A stretch of DNA of 64,000 nt from Gammaproteobacteria bacterium (GCA_004172865.1 SEBV01000015.1:79975-143974); one strand, 5' to 3'; shown: positions 1 to 8,682, counted from the first letter of the stretch. The notes: generated by a model not told the origin, from the sequence alone. Numbers and translations: made by a program.

Positions 1-198
1 TACCTCACCATTGATAATGGCAACCTTGCGCTCACTTGAAATTAATATACTTGTCACTGTAATAGGATTTGTTGCAGTTCCAGTGCCAGCACTTGTCGAG
101 CCTGAAAAACCGAGCGGCGCAGTTGGATCAGCAACAGGGTCAGCTGCCTGAATATTGGCCGCGCAAAACAATAAACCTGATGCCAATAGCCATAACAT
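1..198 (-). CDS. mshK: MSHA pilus biogenesis protein MshK, N-terminal part (cut by window edge)
   Basis: Only the first 66 codons are visible. The ATG at 198 lies one base after the mshJ stop (202-200). The product starts with a hydrophobic signal segment (MLWLLASGLLFCAANIQA) followed by ADPVADPTAPLGF, a proline-rich start like that of MshK/PilP-type periplasmic proteins that contact the secretin. The call rests mainly on position as the fourth gene after PilM-, PilN- and PilO-like genes, so a different PilP-like partner cannot be excluded. The rest of the gene, and presumably mshL (secretin), lie beyond position 1. Confidence 0.6.
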   Translation of the reverse strand, partial: MLWLLASGLLFCAANIQAADPVADPTAPLGFSGSTSAGTGTATNPITVTSILISSERKVAIINGEV

Positions 199-199
199 T

Positions 200-874
200 C
201 TAAACACCAAAAAGCCCCTCTTCTGAACTCAATGTGTACACCTTTAAAAGCACTTCTCCATTGGGATAATGATCAACTTTGTAATCAAGACTTTGCCAAT
301 AGAAACGCCACGGCAAATTTTCAAGCGCATTTAATAATTGCACTACCTGACTAAAACTTCCTGATACACGAAGCTCAACCACATGTTGATAAACACCGGC
401 TTTATTTTCTTCGCTTGGCTGGCTGTTGTTTTCACCCACTGCAACAAAATGCAATTCTTGTGCAGGTAATGTATTTACCTCCAACAATGTAAGTTGTTGG
501 GTTTTTTGCAACACTTCTTGCAATGCTTGCGGCAGTTGATCGGCTTTTATTAAATTCTGTGAAACGTTTTGAAGCTGTGTATCCAGGGCGCTAATATCGC
601 TTTGCAGTTGCGATATTTGTTCTTTTTTCTGTTTATCAGGATCATTCAATAAATTTTGCGTAGACGCCGTAATTTGCGTTTGCATGGTCGTGCGTTGCAC
701 AACCAATGCATCCAATTGCGATTTAGTATCTGCAGTGTTTTTATCAATTGATGATTGAATTAAAAAATTCCAAAGCATAAAAATGATAGCGATTGCTGTT
801 AAAAAAATGAGCGCGCGCTCACGTATGATACGAGCGTCAATTTTTTCCTGCAGTTTTTTAAGGGACTCAAGCAT
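200..874 (-). CDS. mshJ: MSHA pilus biogenesis protein MshJ (PilO/GspM-like)
   Basis: The 224-residue inner-membrane protein has a short cytoplasmic N-terminus, one membrane span (about residues 21-40, ALIFLTAIAIIFMLWNFLI), a coiled coil rich in Gln and Leu (about 50-130) and a small periplasmic alpha/beta domain, the layout of PilO/GspM assembly-platform proteins. It would form the inner-membrane alignment complex of a mannose-sensitive haemagglutinin-type IV pilus together with the PilM- and PilN-like genes upstream. The start ATG (874-872) overlaps the stop of the PilN-like gene by one base (TAATG), which implies translational coupling. The family is recognised by layout and context more than by sharp motifs. 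Confidence 0.75.
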   Translation of the reverse strand: MLESLKKLQEKIDARIIRERALIFLTAIAIIFMLWNFLIQSSIDKNTADTKSQLDALVVQRTTMQTQITASTQNLLNDPDKQKKEQISQLQSDISALDTQLQNVSQNLIKADQLPQALQEVLQKTQQLTLLEVNTLPAQELHFVAVGENNSQPSEENKAGVYQHVVELRVSGSFSQVVQLLNALENLPWRFYWQSLDYKVDHYPNGEVLLKVYTLSSEEGLFGV

Positions 875-1488
875 TAGTGTGTGCCCCCGTTATTTTTTTC
901 GTCTTTAGGTTTTGCCAAACTAAATTTCAAAGAACCCGATTTTTCAGGATCGCGTGCAACATTGAGCACACCAAAGCCGACATCGCTAAAACTGGCATCT
1001 TTACGCAATCTTTGCATATACAACGGAATTTGATCTGCACTGCGAGTTAATCCGCTCAGCTCCGCATATTTCCCACCGCGCTGTAATGAAAAAGATTCTA
1101 CCGAAATAGTATTTAGGGAAGCGGCTCCAAGCGCATTTAATTGTGCGGAGAAGCCTTTATCATTACCAAGGTCTTGATGAGAGATCATGTTGAGAATTTG
1201 CTGATGACGCTGCACATTTTTTTGCAGTTGAATAATTTTTGCATCCAACTCGGCGCTAGCTTGCGCTGGCTTTTGAATATTTAAAGCTTGTAATTGAGTT
1301 TGTAGCGTTGCCTGCGTTTTTTGCTCCGCTTCAAGTTGTTGTTGCAACAAATTGTGCTGATGACTGGAATAAAATGAGTAAGCTATCAGTAATACCAGCA
1401 ATGCCAGACCTGCCCACGCCATATGTATAGCGCGCAGAGGTTCGCGATTTGGGCGAAACTCGGGAAGATATAAATTGATCTGTTGCAT
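874..1488 (-). CDS. PilN-like MSHA pilus biogenesis protein
   Basis: The product is about 204 residues and begins MQQINLYLPEFRPNREPLRA, the typical start of PilN proteins, in which the N-terminal 'INLLP'-like peptide docks into the PilM-like ATPase. A single membrane span (about residues 23-42) and a Gln-rich coiled coil (about 45-100) follow, then a small periplasmic ferredoxin-like region. I take the ATG at 1488, which overlaps the TGA of mshI by one base (TGATG); an in-frame TTG one codon upstream is less likely. It sits between the PilM-like and PilO-like genes of the same operon. Confidence 0.75.
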   Translation of the reverse strand: MQQINLYLPEFRPNREPLRAIHMAWAGLALLVLLIAYSFYSSHQHNLLQQQLEAEQKTQATLQTQLQALNIQKPAQASAELDAKIIQLQKNVQRHQQILNMISHQDLGNDKGFSAQLNALGAASLNTISVESFSLQRGGKYAELSGLTRSADQIPLYMQRLRKDASFSDVGFGVLNVARDPEKSGSLKFSLAKPKDEKNNGGTH

Positions 1489-2417
1489 CAAGCGGCCCCC
1501 ACAGCGTCTTCACGCAAAGCCGCGCCTAATGCCAACAAACATAAAGAAAGACTATGCTCTTGAACGTCTGCACCTAATTGCAAACCAGATTCAATATTAA
1601 ACAATTCAATTTTAACAGCCATGCTGTTGCGAATTTCTGGCGTAAGCTTATCGCCAGTAACATTTTCGCCGCAAATATAAATATGGCTTGGCGGTGTCTG
1701 GCGCATTTGCCGCTCGAAATAATCTAATGAACGTTGTAGCTCCAACACCAAAGCATCTGCTGGCAAGTCATCTAACAAACCGGCGTTGTATGCCAGAGAA
1801 AATTGTCGCGACAAATAAACATTTCCATCGCGAATAATTTGTAAGCTTCCGCCACCTTGCGCAAGTTTTACGAGAGCAATACCGCGCTTGGTGTCGTAAC
1901 ATGATTGCGCCAAATTGCGTAAGGCGAGCTCAGGAATATCAATTGATTGCAAATCCAACTGCGCAGCTTTTGCCTGACTTACAAGTTGAATTACATTATT
2001 GCGCTGGGCAACAACGGCGTAAGCCATGCGATTGGCACCGCGCGCGCTATCTTCAGGAAGCAAAAATGCATCCAGCACTGCATCAGCAATAGGAAATTGG
2101 ATTAAATCTTTGACTCGCCAACGTAAAGCTTCACCCAGTTCTTCCGGCGGAACTTTCGGCGCTTCACCTAAAAGCATTTGATAGGTACCATTGCTCATCA
2201 CAATGTTACACGGCACTTTTTGTAAACCAAGTTTAGCTAGACGATTGCGTAAGCTATCGGCTGCCTGCGAGAGATCATCGGAAGGAATAAATTCAGAGTG
2301 ATTAAGAAAAGGTTGTTGCGTGGCGGTTCGTTTTATATGCGCGAAAGCAACGCCGTCGGTACTGAACTCTACACCGATGACTTCGTTTCTTTTTGATTTC
2401 GCACCGAACCAGTTCAA
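1488..2417 (-). CDS. mshI: MSHA pilus biogenesis protein MshI (PilM-like)
   Basis: The 309-residue soluble protein begins MNWFGAKSKRNEVIGVEFSTDGVAFAHIKR. This resembles the first beta-hairpin of the actin-like ATPase fold of PilM/MshI, where 'IGVEFSxDGVA' corresponds to phosphate-binding loop 1. The later stretch with 'ALVKLAQGGGSLQIIRDGNVYLSRQ' matches the second lobe. It has no signal peptide or membrane span, as expected for the cytoplasmic member of the assembly platform. It is the first gene of the visible leftward msh run; the 167-bp gap to the divergent trmL gene must hold its promoter. MshI is usually the first of the PilM-N-O-P set in MSHA clusters, which agrees with the order here. 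Confidence 0.8.
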   Translation of the reverse strand: MNWFGAKSKRNEVIGVEFSTDGVAFAHIKRTATQQPFLNHSEFIPSDDLSQAADSLRNRLAKLGLQKVPCNIVMSNGTYQMLLGEAPKVPPEELGEALRWRVKDLIQFPIADAVLDAFLLPEDSARGANRMAYAVVAQRNNVIQLVSQAKAAQLDLQSIDIPELALRNLAQSCYDTKRGIALVKLAQGGGSLQIIRDGNVYLSRQFSLAYNAGLLDDLPADALVLELQRSLDYFERQMRQTPPSHIYICGENVTGDKLTPEIRNSMAVKIELFNIESGLQLGADVQEHSLSLCLLALGAALREDAVGAA

Positions 2418-2584
2418 ACCAGCGCCTCTTCAACGGAATTTATATTTTGATTGGAGTTTTTGAGCGAAATCTGTTTGCAGAAACTCTCTAAAAATTGCCA
2501 GTCACCTAATAACTCTTCTTTATAATTAGCTATATAAACATAACCTTTAACATGACCTTAGACCATAAAAGGTAAAAACGCCAA

Positions 2585-3064
2585 ATGTTTCATATTGTTT
2601 TGTTTGAACCAGAAATACCGCCAAATACCGGAAATATCATCCGCTTGGCAGCAAATACCGGCTGCCAGCTTCACCTTATTGAACCTCTCGGTTTTAAGTT
2701 AGATGAGAAGAGTGTTAACCGCGCGGGACTGGATTACGCCGAAGCTCAAGATCTCAAGCTATATAAAGGATGGGAGGATTTTTTAGATCGGCAACAACCG
2801 CAGCGAATTTTTGCTTTGAGCACCAAAGGCACGCGCTGCCATAGTGACGTTAGTTTTCACCCCAACGACTATTTATTATTTGGCCCTGAAACTCGCGGCC
2901 TGCCAGCAGACATTCGCGGCAGTTTACCGGCTGATCAAGTCTTACGAATTCCCATGGTGCCAGGCAGCCGCAGCATGAATTTATCCAACTCGGTTTCAGT
3001 GATGGTCTTTGAAGCTTGGCGACAATTGGGTTATACAGGCGCGTTAGATGTCAGTATCAAGTGA
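2585..3064 (+). CDS. trmL: tRNA (cytidine(34)/uridine(34)-2'-O)-methyltransferase TrmL
   Basis: The protein is 159 residues, the usual length of TrmL, a SPOUT (SpoU) methyltransferase that 2'-O-methylates the wobble base of tRNA-Leu using S-adenosylmethionine. Visible family motifs are [18 protein letters not shown] near the N-terminus (motif 1), [10 protein letters not shown] in the middle (motif 2) and [19 protein letters not shown] near the C-terminus (motif 3, the trefoil-knot SAM site). The gene is divergent from mshI. Two flavodoxin genes and mnmC, another wobble-base modification gene, follow on the same strand. Confidence 0.95.
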   Translation: MFHIVLFEPEIPPNTGNIIRLAANTGCQLHLIEPLGFKLDEKSVNRAGLDYAEAQDLKLYKGWEDFLDRQQPQRIFALSTKGTRCHSDVSFHPNDYLLFGPETRGLPADIRGSLPADQVLRIPMVPGSRSMNLSNSVSVMVFEAWRQLGYTGALDVSIK

Positions 3065-3168
3065 AAGGCTTCTTTGATCGGCCTTATAGATGAGAAAGTA
3101 CGGGAGCGGTGACTTCATGGTGGCTGACTAGTATCATGCGCGCCATTCCTGTTAGTGAGCTTTTTATT

Positions 3169-3615
3169 ATGGCAAGCATTCAAATTCTAGTCGGCAGTGT
3201 TTACGGCGCCGCTGAGCAAGTCGCGGAGATAGCCGCTGAAAAGCTGCGCGAACTCGGCCATCAAGTAACTCTAAATACTTATGCCCGCGCAGAGGATCTC
3301 GTGCGCGATGTCGACGAGATTTTGCTGCTGTGCCACTCGAATACCGGCGCGGGTGAATTGCCCGACAATATCGAACCTATATACCTGCATATCACTCGCG
3401 ACTATCCGCGCATCGCCGGGAAACGCTACGGTGTTATCAATCTCGCCGATAGCAGTTACAACACCTTTAATGAAGCAGGCCGTATGCTGGATACAGCTTT
3501 TGCCGATCTCGGCGCCGTACGTATTGGCGAACCGCTAATAATAGATGCCTGCAGCGGAGACAACCCCGCTACCTTGACTACCGACTGGGTAAACGATTGG
3601 GCAAAATTACTATGA
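3169..3615 (+). CDS. MioC-like short flavodoxin
   Basis: The 148-residue protein has a flavodoxin fold. It begins MASIQILVGSVYGAAEQVAE, with the phosphate-binding loop GSVYGAAE, and contains LLLCHSNTGAGELPDN and YGVINLADSSYNTF, the two FMN-ring loops typical of MioC/sulfite-reductase-type flavodoxin domains. In E. coli MioC supports biotin synthase. I choose the ATG at 3169 because family homology begins there; an open frame extends upstream to a GTG at 3109 but would add 20 residues without homology (MTSWWLTSIMRAIPVSELFI). The stop overlaps the fldB start (ATGA), so the two flavodoxins are translationally coupled. Confidence 0.85.
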   Translation: MASIQILVGSVYGAAEQVAEIAAEKLRELGHQVTLNTYARAEDLVRDVDEILLLCHSNTGAGELPDNIEPIYLHITRDYPRIAGKRYGVINLADSSYNTFNEAGRMLDTAFADLGAVRIGEPLIIDACSGDNPATLTTDWVNDWAKLL

Positions 3616-4130
3616 ATGCGCCCATTGGTTTGTTTTACGGCAGCTCTACCTGCTACACAGAAATGGCGGGCGAAAAAATTCGCTCGCAATTGGGTGAAGA
3701 CCTTGTCGATGTTTTCAACATCAATGAAACGCCGATTATTACTGCCGAGTTTTACAACTTCATCATCCTCGGTATTCCTACCTGGGATTACGGTGAGTTG
3801 CAGGAAGACTGGGAGGAAATTTGGGAGGACATTGCCGACGTCGACTTCAGCGGCAAAAAAGTCGCCATTTACGGCCTTGGCGACCAAATCGGTTACCCCG
3901 AATGGTTTCAAGATGCTATGGGCTATTTGCACAGCAAAGTCATCGCGCGCGGTGCAATTCCTTGCGGCTACTGGCCAATTACCGGTTACACCTACGAAGC
4001 CTCCAAAGCTCTGACACTCGACGAAACACATTTTGTCGGCCTCGCGCTGGATGAAGAAAATGAATTCGACAAAAGCGCCGAACGCATAGCAACCTGGTGC
4101 GAGCAGATTCGTGACGAGTTTGGGTTGTGA
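3612..4130 (+). CDS. fldB: Flavodoxin FldB (long-chain flavodoxin)
   Basis: The 172-residue protein begins MNAPIGLFYGSSTCYTEMAG, with the FMN phosphate loop (GSSTCYTE). It has ILGIPTWDYGELQEDWEE and AIYGLGDQIGYPEWFQDA, the two isoalloxazine-binding loops of long-chain flavodoxins. These stretches match E. coli FldB very closely, as does the 'FVGLALDEENEFD' region. It carries one- or two-electron transfer to biosynthetic enzymes. The start ATG overlaps the TGA of the MioC-like gene, and its own stop overlaps the GTG start of mnmC (GTGA), so the three genes form a tight operon. Confidence 0.93.
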   Translation: MNAPIGLFYGSSTCYTEMAGEKIRSQLGEDLVDVFNINETPIITAEFYNFIILGIPTWDYGELQEDWEEIWEDIADVDFSGKKVAIYGLGDQIGYPEWFQDAMGYLHSKVIARGAIPCGYWPITGYTYEASKALTLDETHFVGLALDEENEFDKSAERIATWCEQIRDEFGL

Positions 4131-6160
4131 CCGACAATATTCACAACGCGACATTGGAATGGGATGAAGAAGGCCAACCTATTTCCGCCGTATTTGGCGA
4201 TGTGTATTTTTCCAAAGCGAATGGACTTGAAGAAACACGCCATGTTTTTTTGCATCACAATCAGTTACCGGAACGTTTTACTGCGTTAAAAGACACCCAA
4301 CATTTTACAGTTGGCGAGACTGGTTTTGGCTCTGGTTTGAATTTTTTGGCGGCGTGGAATTTATGGCTGACAACTGCGCCAAAGTCGGCGCAATTGCATT
4401 TTGTGTCTGTCGAGAAATATCCGCTTAACAAAACAGATTTAACGCGTGCAATGTCACTCTGGCCAGAATTAGAAAATCTATCCAATCAATTAATTGACAG
4501 ATACCCAACTTTTGTCGGCAATGGTTTTCATCGTTTAAAATTTTTAGATGGCCGCATCATTCTCACTTTAATTATTGATGATGCGGCAGAAGGCTTCACT
4601 AAATTACTCGCAAGTACTCATCCGCTTTTTAAAAATGCCAGTACAAAATTTGATGCCTGGTTTCTGGACGGCTTTGCGCCGTCTAAAAATCCACAAATGT
4701 GGAGCGACGATTTATTTTCGTGCATTAAAGCATTAAGTAAACCCGATACCACAGCAGCAACTTTCAGCGCAGCAGCCATCGTAAAAAATGGCTTGAAAGC
4801 TGCAGGATTTTCCGTGCAGAAAGTCGCTGGCTTTGGCCGCAAGCGTGAAATGGTTAAAGCACTATTCACTGCTGAGCCCGAAGCCTTAAACCCAGACGAT
4901 TTTAGCTATCGCGGAAGTTTTTCACCCTATCCCGTTCCCTGGACAATCGCAAAAAATCAAACTGTATTTACCAATAAACACGCATTAATTATTGGTGGTG
5001 GTTTGGCAGGCTGCCATTCGGCGCGCGCTTTAGCGGAACGCGGCTGGCAGGTTAAAATTATTGAGCGACACAGTGAACTTGCACAAGAAGGTTCTGGGAA
5101 TCCACAAGGCGTACTCTATGCAAAATTATCGCCTATGGAAGAAGCACAGGCCGCATTTAATTTAACGAGCTTGCAATATGCGTTAAATTTTTATCGCCCA
5201 CTGTGGGAGAAGATTGGTGATAATTGCGGCGTATTGCAGCTCGCCTATAAAAAATCTGAAGCCGAGTTACACGAACAATTAAAAAATAGATTTTCAAACG
5301 CAGATCAACTTGTAAAATTTTTAAATGCAACTCAAGCAAGTGATTTGGCAGGTATAAATATTTCGCAGACCGGTTTATTTTTTCCTCAAGCTGGCTGGAT
5401 TGATCCCCGCAAACTTTGCGCGCATTTGGTTGACCATCCCAATATTCAGATTAACTATGATTTTCAGGTTAGGGAAATTCATTGTATCGAAAATAATTGG
5501 CAGGTTTTTTCTGAAGCTGGTGCAATTGAAAACTCGTCTGTTGTTATAATCGCTACCGCCAAAGACACGATGCATTTTGAGCAGGCAAATCATCTTCCAA
5601 TTAAATCTATTCGCGGTCAGGTAACGTATTTCCCGCAAACGGAAAATACGCCTGTTTTAAAAACAGTTGTTTGCGCCGAAGGTTATATAGGCCCGGCACA
5701 GGATGGAATTTATTGCACAGGAGCAACCTTTAACTTGAAAGATTCCGAAGCTGCATTGCGTTCTAATGATCATCAAACCAATCTCGATAATCTGCGAGAA
5801 AACTTGCCGGAATTTGATGTAATGCGAAGCGATAACTTACAAGGTCGCGTTGCCTTTCGTTGTTCTTTGCCTGATTACCTTCCATGCGTCGGCGGCTTAC
5901 CGATTGTTGATAAACTAGTCGAAGACTTCGCGCCACTTCGCAAAAATGCACGCGCCGGCATTACTACTGCTGGCAGCTATTGGCCGGGGCTGTATATCAA
6001 CATCGGTCACGGCGCGCGCGGCCTCGCTTACACGCCACTTTGCGCTGAATTATTAGCCAGCCAGATTAATGATGAGCCAATTCCTTTAGAGCGCGAACTC
6101 GCCAACGCACTTAATCCTGCGCGCTTCGTGATACGGGATTTAACCCGCAATAAACGTTAA
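4127..6160 (+). CDS. mnmC: Bifunctional tRNA 5-methylaminomethyl-2-thiouridine biosynthesis protein MnmC
   Basis: The 677-residue fusion has the two expected domains. Residues about 1-245 form a SAM-dependent methyltransferase (VGETGFGSGLNFLAAW; DAWFLDGFAPSKNPQMW; TFSAAAIVKNGLKAAGF). Residues about 280-660 form an FAD-dependent oxidoreductase with the dinucleotide motif ALIIGGGLAGCHSARALAE. The C-terminal domain removes the carboxymethyl group of cmnm5(s2)U34 in tRNA and the N-terminal domain then methylates it to mnm5(s2)U. Translation starts at a GTG that overlaps the fldB stop by four bases (GTGA). Length and motifs look intact. Confidence 0.95.
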   Translation: MTDNIHNATLEWDEEGQPISAVFGDVYFSKANGLEETRHVFLHHNQLPERFTALKDTQHFTVGETGFGSGLNFLAAWNLWLTTAPKSAQLHFVSVEKYPLNKTDLTRAMSLWPELENLSNQLIDRYPTFVGNGFHRLKFLDGRIILTLIIDDAAEGFTKLLASTHPLFKNASTKFDAWFLDGFAPSKNPQMWSDDLFSCIKALSKPDTTAATFSAAAIVKNGLKAAGFSVQKVAGFGRKREMVKALFTAEPEALNPDDFSYRGSFSPYPVPWTIAKNQTVFTNKHALIIGGGLAGCHSARALAERGWQVKIIERHSELAQEGSGNPQGVLYAKLSPMEEAQAAFNLTSLQYALNFYRPLWEKIGDNCGVLQLAYKKSEAELHEQLKNRFSNADQLVKFLNATQASDLAGINISQTGLFFPQAGWIDPRKLCAHLVDHPNIQINYDFQVREIHCIENNWQVFSEAGAIENSSVVIIATAKDTMHFEQANHLPIKSIRGQVTYFPQTENTPVLKTVVCAEGYIGPAQDGIYCTGATFNLKDSEAALRSNDHQTNLDNLRENLPEFDVMRSDNLQGRVAFRCSLPDYLPCVGGLPIVDKLVEDFAPLRKNARAGITTAGSYWPGLYINIGHGARGLAYTPLCAELLASQINDEPIPLERELANALNPARFVIRDLTRNKR

Positions 6161-6198
6161 TTTCCCGGCGACTACTCAAACCCAAAACCCCGTCTATA

Positions 6199-6226
6199 CT
6201 CTTTTCATCCTTGGAAAAGAAAAGAG
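6199..6226 (+). promoter_or_regulatory. Small inverted repeat over the comFB-like ribosome-binding region
   Basis: CTCTTTTC (6199-6206) and GAAAAGAG (6219-6226) are perfect inverted arms separated by 12 bases. The right arm contains the purine-rich AAAGAG that precedes the ATG at 6234, so folding would cover the ribosome-binding site. This is seen in the sequence; a regulatory role is inference. Confidence 0.3.
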
Positions 6227-6233
6227 CTAAAAC

Positions 6234-6671
6234 ATGCTGACCAACGCCCGCAATTACAATCTTGATTCTTACGATGAAATAGATTTCATCCATAACTATT
6301 ACGAACGCCTCGTGCTGCAGGAAATTTTTGCGCAAAGCACACGCGTACAAGAAGGCGACCGCGATTTTCTCGCCGATGTAGCCTGCGTAGCGCTCAATCG
6401 TATGCCGCCCCGCTACATTCGCCATGATGTGGACATGACTTTTTTTATGTCGCCGCAGGATATTCAGGAAATCAGCAACAAAGTTATCCATGCAGTGACT
6501 GATGCAATTAATTATGTAGAAAGCCGTGAGCGTGGTGAAGATGTGAAATTACCTGCGGTGGATGTATCGCTAATCGCTAATCGGGCGAGTAAAACTACAA
6601 AAACCGTCGCTAAAACAGACGAAGAGCCAGCGCCCAAGAAAACATCAAAAACCAAGTCCGCCAAAAAATAA
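6234..6671 (+). CDS. ComFB-domain protein with a lysine-rich tail
   Basis: The 145-residue cytoplasmic protein belongs to the late-competence ComFB family by the pattern IHNYYERLVLQEIFAQ at the N-terminus and FLADVACVALNRMPPRYIRH in the middle, which corresponds to the conserved 'DI.ALALNrLPPrY' signature. The paired cysteines seen in Bacillus ComFB are absent. Residues about 108-145 form a low-complexity Lys/Thr tail (KKTSKTKSAKK). ComFB-domain proteins have been reported as cyclic-dinucleotide receptors in cyanobacteria; whether this protein binds one is not known from sequence. It is monocistronic between mnmC and a strong terminator. Confidence 0.75.
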   Translation: MLTNARNYNLDSYDEIDFIHNYYERLVLQEIFAQSTRVQEGDRDFLADVACVALNRMPPRYIRHDVDMTFFMSPQDIQEISNKVIHAVTDAINYVESRERGEDVKLPAVDVSLIANRASKTTKTVAKTDEEPAPKKTSKTKSAKK

Positions 6672-6696
6672 GTCAATAATAAAAATTTATTCAATA

Positions 6697-6731
6697 AAAA
6701 AGGCCGCCACTGTTAACAATGGCGGCCTTTT
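6697..6731. terminator. Bidirectional terminator between comFB-like gene and DUF502 gene
   Basis: A GC-rich stem (AAAGGCCGCCA ... TGGCGGCCTTT) is flanked by A-run and T-run on both sides, so it can stop both converging genes. It lies 26 bases after the comFB-like stop and 11 bases after the DUF502 stop. Confidence 0.9.
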
Positions 6732-6741
6732 TCTTAGGCGA

Positions 6742-7365
6742 TTACTCCGCTTCAGGCAGGGTTTCACTCAGAACTTGCGAGCCGCTGCCGCAGGCAATAA
6801 TCGTACGCATCACGGCTTCTACAGAAATATGGGGCAAAAGCTCAACGCTTTCACTGCCAAGGTGATAAACCATGCCCGAGGTTAAAAACGGAGCAGTGGG
6901 AACATATACGGTCAAATCCCCATTTGCATGTCTGGCGGTAACAATTCCGGTGACGGATGTCGGCACGTTGCGGCCCATAATATAAGCGCGACACGCCTCT
7001 CCTTTTAACAGCGACGTATTTCCCTCTCCGCCCAGCAATTGCGAAACCAATTTATTAATTGTTTGATAGCCGGGCAATATCTTGCCCAGAAAATCATCAA
7101 TCAAGTCATGCAACCAGCGGCCAATATTTGTTTTCACCAACAAGCCAATTAAAAAGCAGCCGAGCAAAAGTATGGCAACGCCGGTAAAATCAGCCATGTA
7201 ATTAGTGACTGGTGACCAGGTAGCAACCCACTCATTAAATGGCTGGATAAGTCGACTGATGACACCAAAAATCCATTCGGCAAATAACACCAGAATGGCT
7301 CCTGGCAGAACCACCATAAATCCACCCAACAAAGTGATGCTGACAAATGACCGCAAACGCTTCAT
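6742..7365 (-). CDS. DUF502 family inner-membrane protein
   Basis: The 207-residue protein has two membrane spans near the N-terminus (about residues 9-33 and 55-79) and a soluble C-terminal region. Motifs match DUF502: GGFMVVLPGAILVLFAEWIF, then LLGCFLIGLLVKTNIGRWL, then ILPGYQTINKLVSQLLGGEG, and the segment GDLTVYVPTAPFLTSGMVYH. The function of this family is not established. It is transcribed alone, converging on the ComFB-like gene, and its upstream gap faces the divergent glutamine cyclotransferase gene. Confidence 0.85.
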   Translation of the reverse strand: MKRLRSFVSITLLGGFMVVLPGAILVLFAEWIFGVISRLIQPFNEWVATWSPVTNYMADFTGVAILLLGCFLIGLLVKTNIGRWLHDLIDDFLGKILPGYQTINKLVSQLLGGEGNTSLLKGEACRAYIMGRNVPTSVTGIVTARHANGDLTVYVPTAPFLTSGMVYHLGSESVELLPHISVEAVMRTIIACGSGSQVLSETLPEAE

Positions 7366-7467
7366 GATACTTGCCCTGACGATGTTATAAAAAGTTAAAG
7401 GTCTTTAACGAAACTTGAATTCAACGTGATTACAAATAATCTCAATTTTTTGAACACTAAAATCATT

Positions 7468-8271
7468 ATGAAATATATTCTTGGCCTATTTTGCCTCAGC
7501 CTAGCCGCGATTGCTAATTTCTCTTCTGCACAAGCAGATTCACTCGCAAATGCGACCGCCATTCACTACCAAATTATTGCGGAACGTTCACATAAACCCA
7601 GCTTATTTACGCAGGGCTTCCTAGTAAAAGATGGCAACTTTTATGAAAGTAGCGGGCTGTACAACAAATCCGAGATCGTGTCCTACCCTATTGCAGAACC
7701 TCAAAGCACCTGGGCAAAAATGAGTGCGTCCTTCTTACAAAAACAACATCTCCCGGATCGTTTTTTTGCCGAAGGCTTAACGCTATTCAATAATAAGCTT
7801 TATTTATTGACCTGGCAGGAAGGTGTGGTATTTGTTTACGATGCCACAAACTTTTCGCTGATTAAAAGTTTAAATTACAAAGGCGAAGGCTGGGGACTAA
7901 CAAGTGACAGCAAACAACTTATTCGCAGTGATGGTAGCGCGCAATTATTTTTTCACAACCCCGATACTTTTGCGGTTGAAAAAACCATCAATGTAAAATA
8001 CAAACAAGAAGCAATTATCAATCTAAACGAATTGGAATATGTGGATGGTTTTATCTGGGCAAATATTTGGCATGACAACCGAATTGTAAAAATTAACCCA
8101 GCCACGGGTGATGTTGTTGGTGTATTGGATTTCTCAGAGACCGCTAAAAACCTAAAAATAAAAGACCCGGAAAGCGTATTAAACGGTATCGCTTACGATG
8201 CAGATAAAAAAGCCTTTTGGATTACGGGAAAGCAATGGCCGAAGATGTTTTTGGTAACTATTGAGCACTAA
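7468..8271 (+). CDS. Secreted glutaminyl-peptide cyclotransferase (plant-type beta-propeller)
   Basis: The 267-residue protein has a signal peptide (MKYILGLFCLSLAAIANFSSAQA) and the features of the glutamine cyclotransferase family (plant/bacterial type): SLFTQGFLVKDGNFYESSGLYN, FFAEGLTLFNNKLYLLTWQE, GEGWGLTSDSKQLIRSDGSA, ELEYVDGFIWANIWHDNRI and LNGIAYDADKKAFWITGKQWP. These enzymes cyclise N-terminal Gln to pyroglutamate. I use the ATG at 7468, where the signal peptide starts; an upstream in-frame start at 7426 would add 14 residues that spoil the signal. It would act in the periplasm or outside the cell, possibly on secreted proteins that expose Gln. Confidence 0.88.
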   Translation: MKYILGLFCLSLAAIANFSSAQADSLANATAIHYQIIAERSHKPSLFTQGFLVKDGNFYESSGLYNKSEIVSYPIAEPQSTWAKMSASFLQKQHLPDRFFAEGLTLFNNKLYLLTWQEGVVFVYDATNFSLIKSLNYKGEGWGLTSDSKQLIRSDGSAQLFFHNPDTFAVEKTINVKYKQEAIINLNELEYVDGFIWANIWHDNRIVKINPATGDVVGVLDFSETAKNLKIKDPESVLNGIAYDADKKAFWITGKQWPKMFLVTIEH

Positions 8272-8280
8272 GCTTTTTAA

Positions 8281-8682
8281 TTACGTCTCCAACCAAACAT
8301 CCCTAACCCATTGCCAAATTGAAGTCCAACTTTCATCGGTGAGTTCGCCATTTTTCCACAATAAAATTTCGCCTTCAGGATCGGCGCAGTAATATGCGCC
8401 TTTGTCTTCGCAGATTGGCAACAAATAATGTGGAACGCCGAGCGACCAGGCGACAGCCGTCACTTCGGGCAAATAGGTGTGTGAATTGGTATCGGCAGCG
8501 GTAACTGGCTCAAGTGTGCCGTAAATAACATCGCTGGCTTCAAGCAAGTAAGTGCGAACATCGCGCGGTATGGGCAGAAATAATTCTTCCTCGATCAACA
8601 CTAATTGATCTTCATCCGGCAAGTCCAAAGGCACAGGAACCGAAATATTATGATCGCGCAATAAGTCTAAAATCTCTTCCAT
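8281..8682 (-). CDS. SMI1/KNR4 (SUKH) family protein
   Basis: The 133-residue acidic protein has the SUKH fold pattern: ELFLPIPRDVRTYLLEASDV near the middle (the helical 'lP.dy..fl...NG' region), YLPICEDKGAYYCADPEGEI (the 'ia.d.gG..yclD' region) and a Trp-rich end (SIWQWVRDVWLE). SUKH proteins include immunity proteins against nuclease toxins, but many stand alone. No toxin gene is next to it. It follows polB on the same strand with a 245-bp gap, in which I see no gene. Confidence 0.8.
   Translation of the reverse strand: MEEILDLLRDHNISVPVPLDLPDEDQLVLIEEELFLPIPRDVRTYLLEASDVIYGTLEPVTAADTNSHTYLPEVTAVAWSLGVPHYLLPICEDKGAYYCADPEGEILLWKNGELTDESWTSIWQWVRDVWLET

Noticed and set aside
3456..4154. 232-codon open frame antisense to the two flavodoxin genes
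   Set aside because: The opposite strand encodes two clear flavodoxins with strong motifs; the antisense frame shows no family.
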